This document shows positions 1 to 4,737 of a stretch of 8,402 bases of DNA, piece by piece (the first letter of the stretch is position 1; every line of letters starts with the position of its first letter). Under the pieces are notes generated by a model. The model ran no database searches. It was not told where the DNA came from and was given only the letters and a program-made list of their open reading frames with translations. This DNA is from an uncultured Clostridia bacterium (GTDB lineage: Bacteria; Bacillota; Clostridia; Oscillospirales; Acutalibacteraceae). A program made the position numbers and the translations under genes. Location of the stretch: assembly GCA_947623215.1 (NCBI GenBank), contig CANQGN010000060.1, positions 1 to 8,402 on the forward strand. The letters are read 5' to 3'.

Positions 1-964
1 CGAGGTCTACGCCCTGCGCCCCATGACCTGCCCCTTCCAGTACCAGGCCTATTTAAACCGCGCCCGCTCTTACCGCGACCTGCCGCTGCGGTATAACGAG
101 ACTTCTACCCTTTTCCGCAACGAGGCGAGCGGCGAAATGCACGGGCTGATTCGCCTGCGGCAGTTTACCATTTCAGAAGGGCACTTAATCTGTACCCCCG
201 AGCAGCTGGAAGACGAGTTTAAAGGCTGCCTGGAGCTGGCCATTTATATGCTCAAGGCCATGGGGCTGTACGACGACGTTTCTTACCGCTTTTCGCAGTG
301 GGACCCCAACGACCGCGACAAGTACATTGGCACCAAAGAGCAGTGGGACGAAGCGCAGGGCATGATGCAGCGCATTCTTGACCACCTGCAAATTCCCTAC
401 GCCATTGGGGTGGGCGAGGCGGCCTTTTACGGCCCCAAGCTGGATATTCAAATTAAAAACGTGCACGGCAAAGAGGACACCCTGATTACCCTGCAAATCG
501 ACCAGATGCTGGCAGAGAAATTTGACATGGAATATACCGACCGCGACGGCGCCAAAAAAACGCCCTGCATTATTCACCGCACCTCCATTGGCTGCTACGA
601 GCGCACGCTGGCGCTGCTGATAGAAAAATACGCCGGCGCCATGCCGCTGTGGCTCTCGCCCGAGCAGGTGCGGGTGCTGCCAATCTCGGAACGGCTGCTG
701 GAGCAGGCGCAGGGGGTAACCGACGCCCTGCGGCAGGCGGGCTTCCGCGCCACTTGCGATACGCGCAGCGAAAAAATCGGCTACAAAATCCGCGAGGGGC
801 AAATGGAAAAGGTCAACTACATGCTGGTAATTGGCGACAAAGAGGCCGAGTCCGGCACCGTTTCGGTGCGCCGCCGGGGCGAAAACGGAGACCTTGGCGC
901 CATGCCGCTGGCAGAATTTATCGGCCTGCTGCAAGAGGAGCTCTCGCACAAAGGGCAGCTGTAA
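1..964 (+). CDS. thrS: Threonyl-tRNA synthetase, 3' part (5' end outside window)
   Basis: This class II aminoacyl-tRNA synthetase charges tRNA-Thr with threonine in the cytoplasm. The frame is already open at base 2 (EVYALRPMTCPF...), so the ATG at 23 is internal and the N-terminal TGS, editing and motif 1 parts lie upstream of the window. About 320 codons are visible. All three expected zinc ligands are present: Cys (codon 29-31, in MTCPF), His (182-184, in SEGHLIC) and His (575-577, in IIHRTSIG). Motif 2 is the LRYNETSTLFRNEASGEMHG stretch and motif 3 is SIGCYERTLALLIEKYAG. From WLSPEQVRVLPIS onward is the anticodon-binding domain, ending in KIREGQMEKVNYMLVIGDKE and a short tail. The 'MTCPFQ' form, rather than 'MNCPGH', is common in Clostridia. 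The tRNA-Thr(GGU) gene lies about 235 bases downstream but has its own promoter. Any T-box leader would be outside the window. Confidence 0.96.
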   Translation, partial: EVYALRPMTCPFQYQAYLNRARSYRDLPLRYNETSTLFRNEASGEMHGLIRLRQFTISEGHLICTPEQLEDEFKGCLELAIYMLKAMGLYDDVSYRFSQWDPNDRDKYIGTKEQWDEAQGMMQRILDHLQIPYAIGVGEAAFYGPKLDIQIKNVHGKEDTLITLQIDQMLAEKFDMEYTDRDGAKKTPCIIHRTSIGCYERTLALLIEKYAGAMPLWLSPEQVRVLPISERLLEQAQGVTDALRQAGFRATCDTRSEKIGYKIREGQMEKVNYMLVIGDKEAESGTVSVRRRGENGDLGAMPLAEFIGLLQEELSHKGQL

Positions 965-969
965 ATCCC

Positions 970-1052
970 GCTTTTTTCACCCGTTTTATCACGGTTTTTT
1001 GCGCCCGCCAAAGACCCCCCGCGCGGCCTTTGGCGGGCGGCGTGAAAAAAGC
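970..1052 (+). repeat. Nested inverted repeat in the thrS 3' region (terminator candidate)
   Basis: An outer perfect 11-bp inverted repeat (GCTTTTTTCAC at 970-980, GTGAAAAAAGC at 1042-1052) encloses two smaller hairpins. The first is CCGT/ACGG (981-984 with 991-994), followed by TTTTTT at 995-1000, which could be a weak intrinsic terminator for thrS. The second is a perfect 12-bp stem (1002-1013 with 1028-1039) whose right side is not followed by a T-run. The whole can fold as a three-way junction in RNA. Its function as the thrS terminator is inferred. Confidence 0.6.
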
Positions 1053-1063
1053 AAAAATTATGC

Positions 1064-1092
1064 TTGACAAATGCCCCCGTTGCCGATATAAT
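1064..1092 (+). promoter_or_regulatory. Consensus sigma-A promoter of the tRNA-Asp/tRNA-Thr unit
   Basis: TTGACA (1064-1069) and TATAAT (1087-1092) are separated by exactly 17 bases, a perfect match to the housekeeping sigma consensus. Transcription should start near 1099, about 19 bases before the tRNA-Asp gene. The strength fits a stable-RNA promoter and makes the tRNA pair independent of thrS. Confidence 0.92.
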
Positions 1093-1117
1093 ATAGGGGT
1101 ATCTGTCGGAAAGACCC

Positions 1118-1194
1118 GGCCTGGTAGTTCAGTTGGTTAGAACGCTAGCCTGTCACGCTAGAGGTCGTGGGTTCGAACCCCATCCAGGGCGCCA
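1118..1194 (+). tRNA. tRNA-Asp (anticodon GTC)
   Basis: A 77-base cloverleaf with an encoded CCA end. The D arm is GTTC/GAAC, the anticodon stem CTAGC/GCTAG encloses the loop CTGTCAC (anticodon GTC), and the T arm GTGGG/CCCAT encloses TTCGAAC. The discriminator base is G73, as expected for tRNA-Asp. The acceptor strands are GGCCTGG and CCAGGGC, which pair at every position except 2:71, where G faces G. The gene is followed five bases later by tRNA-Thr. Confidence 0.95.
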
Positions 1195-1199
1195 CAGTT

Positions 1200-1275
<76 letters not shown>

Positions 1276-1312
1276 AAAATCGGCAATCCTCGATCAGAGG
1301 GTTGCCGATTTT
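1276..1312 (+). terminator. Intrinsic terminator of the tRNA pair
   Basis: It starts on the base after the tRNA-Thr CCA. A 16-bp stem (1276-1291 with 1297-1312, one T:G pair) surrounds the loop GATCA. Both ends of the stem are A/T runs, so the T-tract for rightward termination is the TTTT at the end of the stem. Confidence 0.85.
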
Positions 1313-1314
1313 AC

Positions 1315-1395
1315 CTATTCACTATTCACTATTCACTCTTCATTAAATCCCAACCGCCGATTTTTGGTAGTGATTAGGTAATAGTGAATAGTGAA
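1315..1395. repeat. Heptamer repeats forming a long hairpin
   Basis: Tandem copies of CTATTCA (1315-1321, 1322-1328, 1329-1335) and a variant CTCTTCA (1336-1342) make the left side. The right side has AATAGTGAATAGTGAA at 1380-1395, an exact 16-base reverse complement of 1318-1333. The loop between can pair further (CACT 1334-1337 with AGTG 1369-1372; CCAA 1350-1353 with TTGG 1364-1367). No protein is credible here. Dispersed palindromic repeats of this kind occur in gut Clostridia, but I cannot name a family. Confidence 0.75.
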
Positions 1396-1407
1396 GAAGT
1401 GCGGTGT

Positions 1408-1531
1408 TCCCTTCGGGAACATTTTTATTGCCTGCGGCAGGAATAAGCACCAGCCTTCTGCCTTTAACCGGGGAGCACCCCCAACAAAAGCCCAAAAACG
1501 GCAAGCCTGATGAACGAGGCTTGCCGTTTTT
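1408..1531 (+). repeat. 124-bp direct repeat, copy 1
   Basis: It matches bases 2379-2502 at 122 of 124 positions in the same orientation (differences at 1459/2430 and 1483/2454). The unit can form four successive hairpins: GTTCCC/GGGAAC around TTC (1406-1420, using two bases left of the repeat); TTATT+CCTG with CAGG+AATAA (1425-1446, one bulged G); GGGG/CCCC around AGCA (1470-1481); and the strong terminator stem at its right end. The two copies bracket the phd-doc genes. No transposase is present. Confidence 0.9.
1494..1531. terminator. Bidirectional terminator hairpin at the end of repeat copy 1
   Basis: A perfect 15-bp stem (1494-1508 with 1517-1531) has a GATGAACG loop, with an A-run on the left and a T-run on the right, so it could stop transcription in either direction. 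It isolates the phd-doc promoter from upstream readthrough. Confidence 0.8.
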
Positions 1532-1565
1532 TCTAAAATGTTCCTTCAAAAAAATCTAAAATAGG

Positions 1566-1605
1566 TTGAATTTATCCTACTTGTTGTGTATAATAAATAG
1601 GGAGG
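1566..1605 (+). promoter_or_regulatory. phd-doc promoter, candidate operator and RBS
   Basis: The -35 is TTGAAT (1566-1571) and the -10 is TATAAT (1589-1594), with 17-bp spacing. GGGAGG (1600-1605) is the ribosome binding site, nine bases before the phd ATG at 1615. An imperfect palindrome, TAGG...CCTA (1562-1579, 14 of 18 positions symmetric), overlaps the -35, and TCTAAAAT occurs twice upstream (1532-1539, 1555-1562). Phd-family antitoxins usually repress their own promoter, so these are candidate operator elements. That assignment is inference. Confidence 0.75.
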
Positions 1606-1614
1606 TGTGTACAA

Positions 1615-1857
1615 ATGACAATCAACACGAACACGCTGGTTTCCATCACGGAAGCCAATCAAAACTTCTCCCGTGTCGCTCGGCTTGTTGACGAGAACGG
1701 CGCAGCGGTCATTCTCAAAAACAATGTGCCGCGCTATCTTGTCGTGGAATTCGGGCAGGCAGAGTCCGAGCAGCTTGCCGCCGACGAGGACGTTATGGCG
1801 ATTTCCAAGCGCCTGATCGAAAAAAATCGACAGGCTTATGAGGTGCTTGCCAAATGA
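1615..1857 (+). CDS. phd: Phd/YefM-family antitoxin
   Basis: An 80-residue protein matching the Phd/YefM antitoxin family. The N-terminal half (VSITEANQNFSRVARLVDEN, then GAAVILKNNVPRYLVVEF) is the conserved DNA-binding and dimerisation fold. The C-terminal part, from about residue 48 (AESEQLAADEDV... to VLAK), is charged and helical, as expected for the segment that wraps and blocks the toxin. Known family members bind Doc, inhibit it and repress the operon cooperatively with it. The start is fixed by GGGAGG nine bases upstream. The stop codon overlaps the doc start (ATGA), so the two are translationally coupled. Codons such as CTT, GTT and CGT are more frequent than in the neighbouring GC-rich genes, suggesting horizontal acquisition. 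Confidence 0.93.
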   Translation: MTINTNTLVSITEANQNFSRVARLVDENGAAVILKNNVPRYLVVEFGQAESEQLAADEDVMAISKRLIEKNRQAYEVLAK

Positions 1858-2231
1858 AGCGGCTGACGAAAGAGCAAATTCTTTTGCTCCACAGCGCCTT
1901 GACACAGGAGACGGGTGGGGCCGACGGACTGCGCGACGAGGGGCTTTTGGAGTCTGCCTTGGAGGCACCGTTTCAGAGCTTCGGGGAGACGGACGCCTAT
2001 CCCTCCATACAGCAAAAGGCCGCGCGATTGGGATTTGGTCTGATTCGCAATCACGCTTTTCTTGACGGCAATAAGCGAATTGGCGCGCACGCGATGCTTG
2101 TGTTTCTGTCGCTCAACGGAATTGAACTGACCTATACGCAATCCGAGCTTTCCGATCTGATCCTCGCCGTTGCCGCCGGTACAAAGAACTTTGACGATAT
2201 GGTAAAATGGGTTATTGAACATCAGGAATAA
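1854..2231 (+). CDS. doc: Doc toxin (Fic/Doc family protein kinase)
   Basis: A 125-residue Doc-type toxin of normal full length. The catalytic Fic motif is HAFLDGNKR at residues 67-75, with His67, Asp71, Asn73, Lys74 and Arg75 all present. The lysine in place of the second motif glycine of AMP-transferring Fic proteins is the Doc signature. In studied members (P1 Doc) this gives kinase activity that phosphorylates a threonine of EF-Tu and stops translation. The N-terminal helices (LTKEQILLLHSAL, then GLRDEGLLESALEAPFQSFG) match the family. The ATG overlaps the phd stop by four bases, and AGGTG at 1841-1845 inside phd serves as its ribosome binding site. No truncation or missing catalytic residue is seen, so the toxin looks active. 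EF-Tu as target is family knowledge, not shown here. Confidence 0.94.
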   Translation: MKRLTKEQILLLHSALTQETGGADGLRDEGLLESALEAPFQSFGETDAYPSIQQKAARLGFGLIRNHAFLDGNKRIGAHAMLVFLSLNGIELTYTQSELSDLILAVAAGTKNFDDMVKWVIEHQE

Positions 2232-2267
2232 AACCGGCACAGTCCTCGCTTTGACTGTGCCGGTTTT
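2230..2267 (+). terminator. phd-doc terminator
   Basis: A perfect 15-bp stem (2230-2244 with 2253-2267) with an eight-base loop begins inside the doc stop codon and ends in TTTT. It closes the toxin-antitoxin operon tightly. Confidence 0.9.
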
Positions 2268-2328
2268 ATATCGTTTGCCGTTGCGGCCGGGCAAATATAA
2301 ATAATAAAATGGGTTTTAATAAAAGGCG

Positions 2329-2337
2329 TGGTATAAT
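2329..2337 (+). promoter_or_regulatory. Extended -10 promoter candidate facing repeat copy 2
   Basis: TGGTATAAT is a full extended -10 element (TGn plus consensus hexamer). No good -35 is visible at the usual spacing, which extended -10 promoters can tolerate. A start near 2344 would produce an RNA running through the 124-bp repeat to its terminator at 2502, with no credible reading frame. Confidence 0.4.
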
Positions 2338-2378
2338 TATCCTCAGATCGGGAAAAAGGCAAAAACGCACGTGCGCGG

Positions 2379-2502
2379 TCCCTTCGGGAACATTTTTATT
2401 GCCTGCGGCAGGAATAAGCACCAGCCTTCCGCCTTTAACCGGGGAGCACCCCCTACAAAAGCCCAAAAACGGCAAGCCTGATGAACGAGGCTTGCCGTTT
2501 TT
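2379..2502 (+). repeat. 124-bp direct repeat, copy 2
   Basis: Second copy of the repeat at 1408-1531, offset by 971 bases, 122 of 124 identical and in the same orientation. The internal hairpins are kept, although the first is shortened (TCCC/GGGA) because the flanking bases differ. It lies between doc and the 3' end of the leftward operon, outside any gene. Confidence 0.9.
2465..2502. terminator. Bidirectional terminator shared with the leftward operon
   Basis: The perfect 15-bp stem (2465-2479 with 2488-2502) has AAAAA on its left and TTTTT on its right. Read leftward it is the first strong hairpin past the permease stop at 2548, so it probably ends the dehydrogenase-ABC operon as well as any rightward transcript through the repeat. 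Confidence 0.8.
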
Positions 2503-2547
2503 CTGCTTTTTCTGCTTTTCCGTTTTTTCGGTTCTTTACCGGGCTTT

Positions 2548-3795
2548 TTACTTCCGCTTTAACGCGGCGGCGAGGGTGCGCAGGGTGGGTTTGGTGCCGT
2601 ACAGCAGCACCCCCACGCGGTAAATTTTGGCCGAAACCCACCCCACGGCCGCCACGCCCACCGCCAGCAGCGCCAGCGAAAGGGCGATTTCGTACCACGG
2701 CACGGCGCTCATGCAAATGCGGGTAAACATGGCCATGGGAGAAGTAAAGGGCACGAACGAGCAGATTTTCATAAGCAGATTGTCTACGTTGCCGCTGGTC
2801 ATGGAAAATACCACCACAAAAAAGGCGATGATGAACAAAAAGGTGACCGGCATAACGGAGGTGTTAATATCCTCTAATTTAGAGGCGGTGGAACCAATGG
2901 CGCCGTACAAAAAGGCGTATATTAAAAAGCCGAAGAGGAAGAAAACCAGCAAATAGACGAACAGCCCCACCGGAATGTGGAAGAAGGCCGCCACCAGCCC
3001 GTTGCCCGCCCAGGCAGACTCGTTCAGCTGGTAAAAGAGCATGGCCGACCCAAACACCGCCGCCAGCTGAATCAGCCCCGCCGTGCAGGAGGCAAACACC
3101 TTGCCGAACATCATGGCCACCGGTTTGGCGCTGGTTATGAGCACCTCCATCGCGCGGGAGCTTTTTTCTACCGCCACGTTGGTGGCCACCATTTGGCCGT
3201 AAAGCAAAATAACCATATACAGGGCAAAAATCATAAGATAGGTGTAAAAGAAGTTTTGCATTTGATCCTTGCCCAGCGTTACCACCGTGTGCTCCGCCCG
3301 CGCCGCCAGAATGTCGGCCGCCTGCTCGGGCGAAAGGCCGCTTTGGGTTAAAGCCGTCAGACGGTAGGCTTCTTCCAGCGCCGCGTCCGCCCGGTCGGGG
3401 TTGTCGTCGGTCAGCGCAAGGTCGGTTACGTAGTAGGTGTACGACCGGTCGGTTTGCACCGCAAAGCCGCAGTCGGCCTCTCCCTTTGCCACCGCCTGCT
3501 CTACCGCCCTGGCCCCGCCCGGCAGGGGGGTTACGGCGTAGTCGGCAAAAGCGGCAGCAAACACGGGGGTTAAGCGGTCGCCCAGCTCCCCCTCCGGCAG
3601 GCTGAGCGCCAGCACGGGCAGCTCGCCGGCCGACGTTTGTTCTTCTTCGCCGCCCGTTTGAAACAACGCCGACAAATTGGGCAGAAACATAACCACCCCA
3701 ATGGCGACCACCAAAAAGAGGGTGACCCCGAGAAAAACCTTGTTTTTCAGAATGCCGCGCAGTTCAAATTGAAAGATTTTGCCAAACTGTTTCAC
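2548..3795 (-). CDS. ABC-2 type transporter permease (NatB-like)
   Basis: A 415-residue integral membrane protein of the ABC-2 permease family, with the architecture of Na+ exporter subunit NatB. A short cytoplasmic N-terminus (MKQFGKIFQFELRGILKNK) leads into TM1 (about 20-40). A large extracytoplasmic domain (about 42-180) follows, then roughly five hydrophobic segments (182-204, 233-256, 267-300, 313-332, 369-390). Family-typical stretches are VAVEKSSRAMEVLITSAKP (207-225) and VPFTSPMAMFTRI (348-360). The start codon is GTG (3793-3795), supported by AAGGGGAG seven bases upstream. It lies 28 bases behind the ATPase gene, so the two should form one exporter, a homodimer or a pair of permeases with two ATPases. 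The substrate cannot be told from sequence: sodium, a peptide or a drug are all possible. Confidence 0.9.
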   Translation of the reverse strand: MKQFGKIFQFELRGILKNKVFLGVTLFLVVAIGVVMFLPNLSALFQTGGEEEQTSAGELPVLALSLPEGELGDRLTPVFAAAFADYAVTPLPGGARAVEQAVAKGEADCGFAVQTDRSYTYYVTDLALTDDNPDRADAALEEAYRLTALTQSGLSPEQAADILAARAEHTVVTLGKDQMQNFFYTYLMIFALYMVILLYGQMVATNVAVEKSSRAMEVLITSAKPVAMMFGKVFASCTAGLIQLAAVFGSAMLFYQLNESAWAGNGLVAAFFHIPVGLFVYLLVFFLFGFLIYAFLYGAIGSTASKLEDINTSVMPVTFLFIIAFFVVVFSMTSGNVDNLLMKICSFVPFTSPMAMFTRICMSAVPWYEIALSLALLAVGVAAVGWVSAKIYRVGVLLYGTKPTLRTLAAALKRK

Positions 3796-3802
3796 CGGTT
3801 TG

Positions 3803-3810
3803 CTCCCCTT
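3803..3810 (-). promoter_or_regulatory. Ribosome binding site deciding the GTG start of the permease
   Basis: Read leftward this is AAGGGGAG, seven bases before GTG at 3793-3795. The GTG codon immediately precedes the conserved KQFGKIFQFELR amino terminus, so it is preferred to any later ATG. Confidence 0.8.
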
Positions 3811-3823
3811 TTTCGCTAAATCC

Positions 3824-4714
3824 TCAGGCTTCTTCGCCCGCGTACTCTACAAAAATGTCACTGAGCGTTGGCTCCAGCACCCGCACGCCGTCTATGTCGT
3901 ATTGTTCGGCTAAGCGGCGCATGACCGCCTGCTTTTCGCCGGGGTCGTCAAGCCGCAAAATCACCTCGCCCCGCCGGGTTTTTGTGGCGGCGTCGCCAAA
4001 GTCGCGCAGCAGGGGCGCGGGGTCTTCGGTTGTGACCGCCAGCCGGTCGCGGGGGTAGCCGCGCTTTATCTCCCGCAAATCGCCGCAAAGCACCGCCCGG
4101 CCGCCGTTTAATATGGCTATGGAGTCGCAAAATTCTTCTATGGTATTCATCTGGTGGCTGGAGAAGAGCACCAGCTTGTCTTGGGCTATCTGCTCTTGTA
4201 CCACCTCTTTCAGCAGCAGGGCGTTGACCGGGTCTAACCCCGAAAAAGGTTCGTCTAAAATCACCACGTCGGGGTTGTGCGCCAGGGCGGTTACCAGCTG
4301 TACCTTTTGCTGGTTGCCTTTCGAGAGGGTGTCCAGCCGCTTATTCGCGGCGTCGCTCATGCCAAGCCGCGCCAGCCAGTTTGCCACCGCCGCCACCGCC
4401 GCTTTATGGGGCAGCCCCTTTAGCTCGGCAAAATACGCCAGCTGCTCGGCCACCCGCTTTTTGGGGTACAGCCCCCGTTCCTCCGGCAGATAACCAAAGG
4501 TCGCCCGGCTCCTGCTAAGCGGTTCGCCGTTTAAGAGCACCTGCCCGCCGTCTGCCCCAAATACCTGCATTAAAATGCGAATACAGGTGGTTTTGCCCGC
4601 GCCGTTTCGGCCGAGCAGGCCGAAGGCCCGCCCGCTTTGCACGGTAAACGAGACCCCCTGCAGCACCCGCTTGTCGCCAAAGGATTTTTCTACGTCGCAA
4701 AGTTCCAGTTTCAT
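3824..4714 (-). CDS. ABC transporter ATP-binding protein (NatA-like)
   Basis: A 296-residue ATPase that would power the neighbouring ABC-2 permease. In order it has Walker A GRNGAGKT (35-42), a GYLPEERGLYP stretch (74-84) in the Q-loop position, signature LSKGN (130-134, in place of LSGGQ, which is usual for this subfamily), Walker B VVILDEP (150-156), D-loop SGLD (158-161) and the switch histidine in SSHQ (His187). The last 75 or so residues (ILRLDDPGEK... to LSDIFVEYAGEEA) match the C-terminal domain found in NatA-like exporter ATPases. The ATG at 4712-4714 is chosen because MKLELCDVEKSFG is the normal family start and AAAGGAAAG lies just upstream (4721-4729). An in-frame extension to 4822 would run back into the dehydrogenase gene. 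It starts 23 bases after that gene's stop. Confidence 0.94.
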   Translation of the reverse strand: MKLELCDVEKSFGDKRVLQGVSFTVQSGRAFGLLGRNGAGKTTCIRILMQVFGADGGQVLLNGEPLSRSRATFGYLPEERGLYPKKRVAEQLAYFAELKGLPHKAAVAAVANWLARLGMSDAANKRLDTLSKGNQQKVQLVTALAHNPDVVILDEPFSGLDPVNALLLKEVVQEQIAQDKLVLFSSHQMNTIEEFCDSIAILNGGRAVLCGDLREIKRGYPRDRLAVTTEDPAPLLRDFGDAATKTRRGEVILRLDDPGEKQAVMRRLAEQYDIDGVRVLEPTLSDIFVEYAGEEA

Positions 4715-4737
4715 CGGTTGCTTTCCTTTATTCCTCG

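Larger units (their letters stand above)
2232..2547. other. Gene-free interval between convergent doc and permease genes
   Basis: This 316-base stretch holds the doc terminator, an AT-rich patch (about 2293-2325), the extended -10 candidate, a 10-bp palindrome CGCACGTGCG (2366-2375), repeat copy 2 with its bidirectional terminator, and a T-rich tail with tandem TCTGCTTTT (2502-2519). I see no protein gene in it. Confidence 0.8.

Noticed and set aside
185..949. Long open frame on the minus strand opposite thrS
   Set aside because: It is fully antisense to a well-conserved ThrRS reading frame, has no family motif, and is the usual by-product of GC-rich codon bias.
1099..1117. T-box or other riboswitch linked to the tRNA or synthetase genes in the window
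   Set aside because: Only about 19 bases lie between the predicted start and tRNA-Asp. The lysS and greA leaders are also too short and lack T-box features. The thrS leader is outside the window.
1315..1342. Short-period repeats considered as a CRISPR array
   Set aside because: The units are 7 bases, contiguous and without spacers, and no cas gene is present.
1343..1549. Minus-strand frame with a peptide resembling the one at 2266-2475 (both contain LVLIPAAGNKNVPEG)
   Set aside because: The similarity arises because both frames cross the 124-bp DNA repeat. Neither has a ribosome binding site or continues outside the repeat with any conservation, so they are not genes.
1408..2502. Composite transposon or insertion sequence flanking phd-doc
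   Set aside because: The 124-bp units contain no transposase and no clear terminal inverted repeats, and no short target duplication was found at their outer edges.
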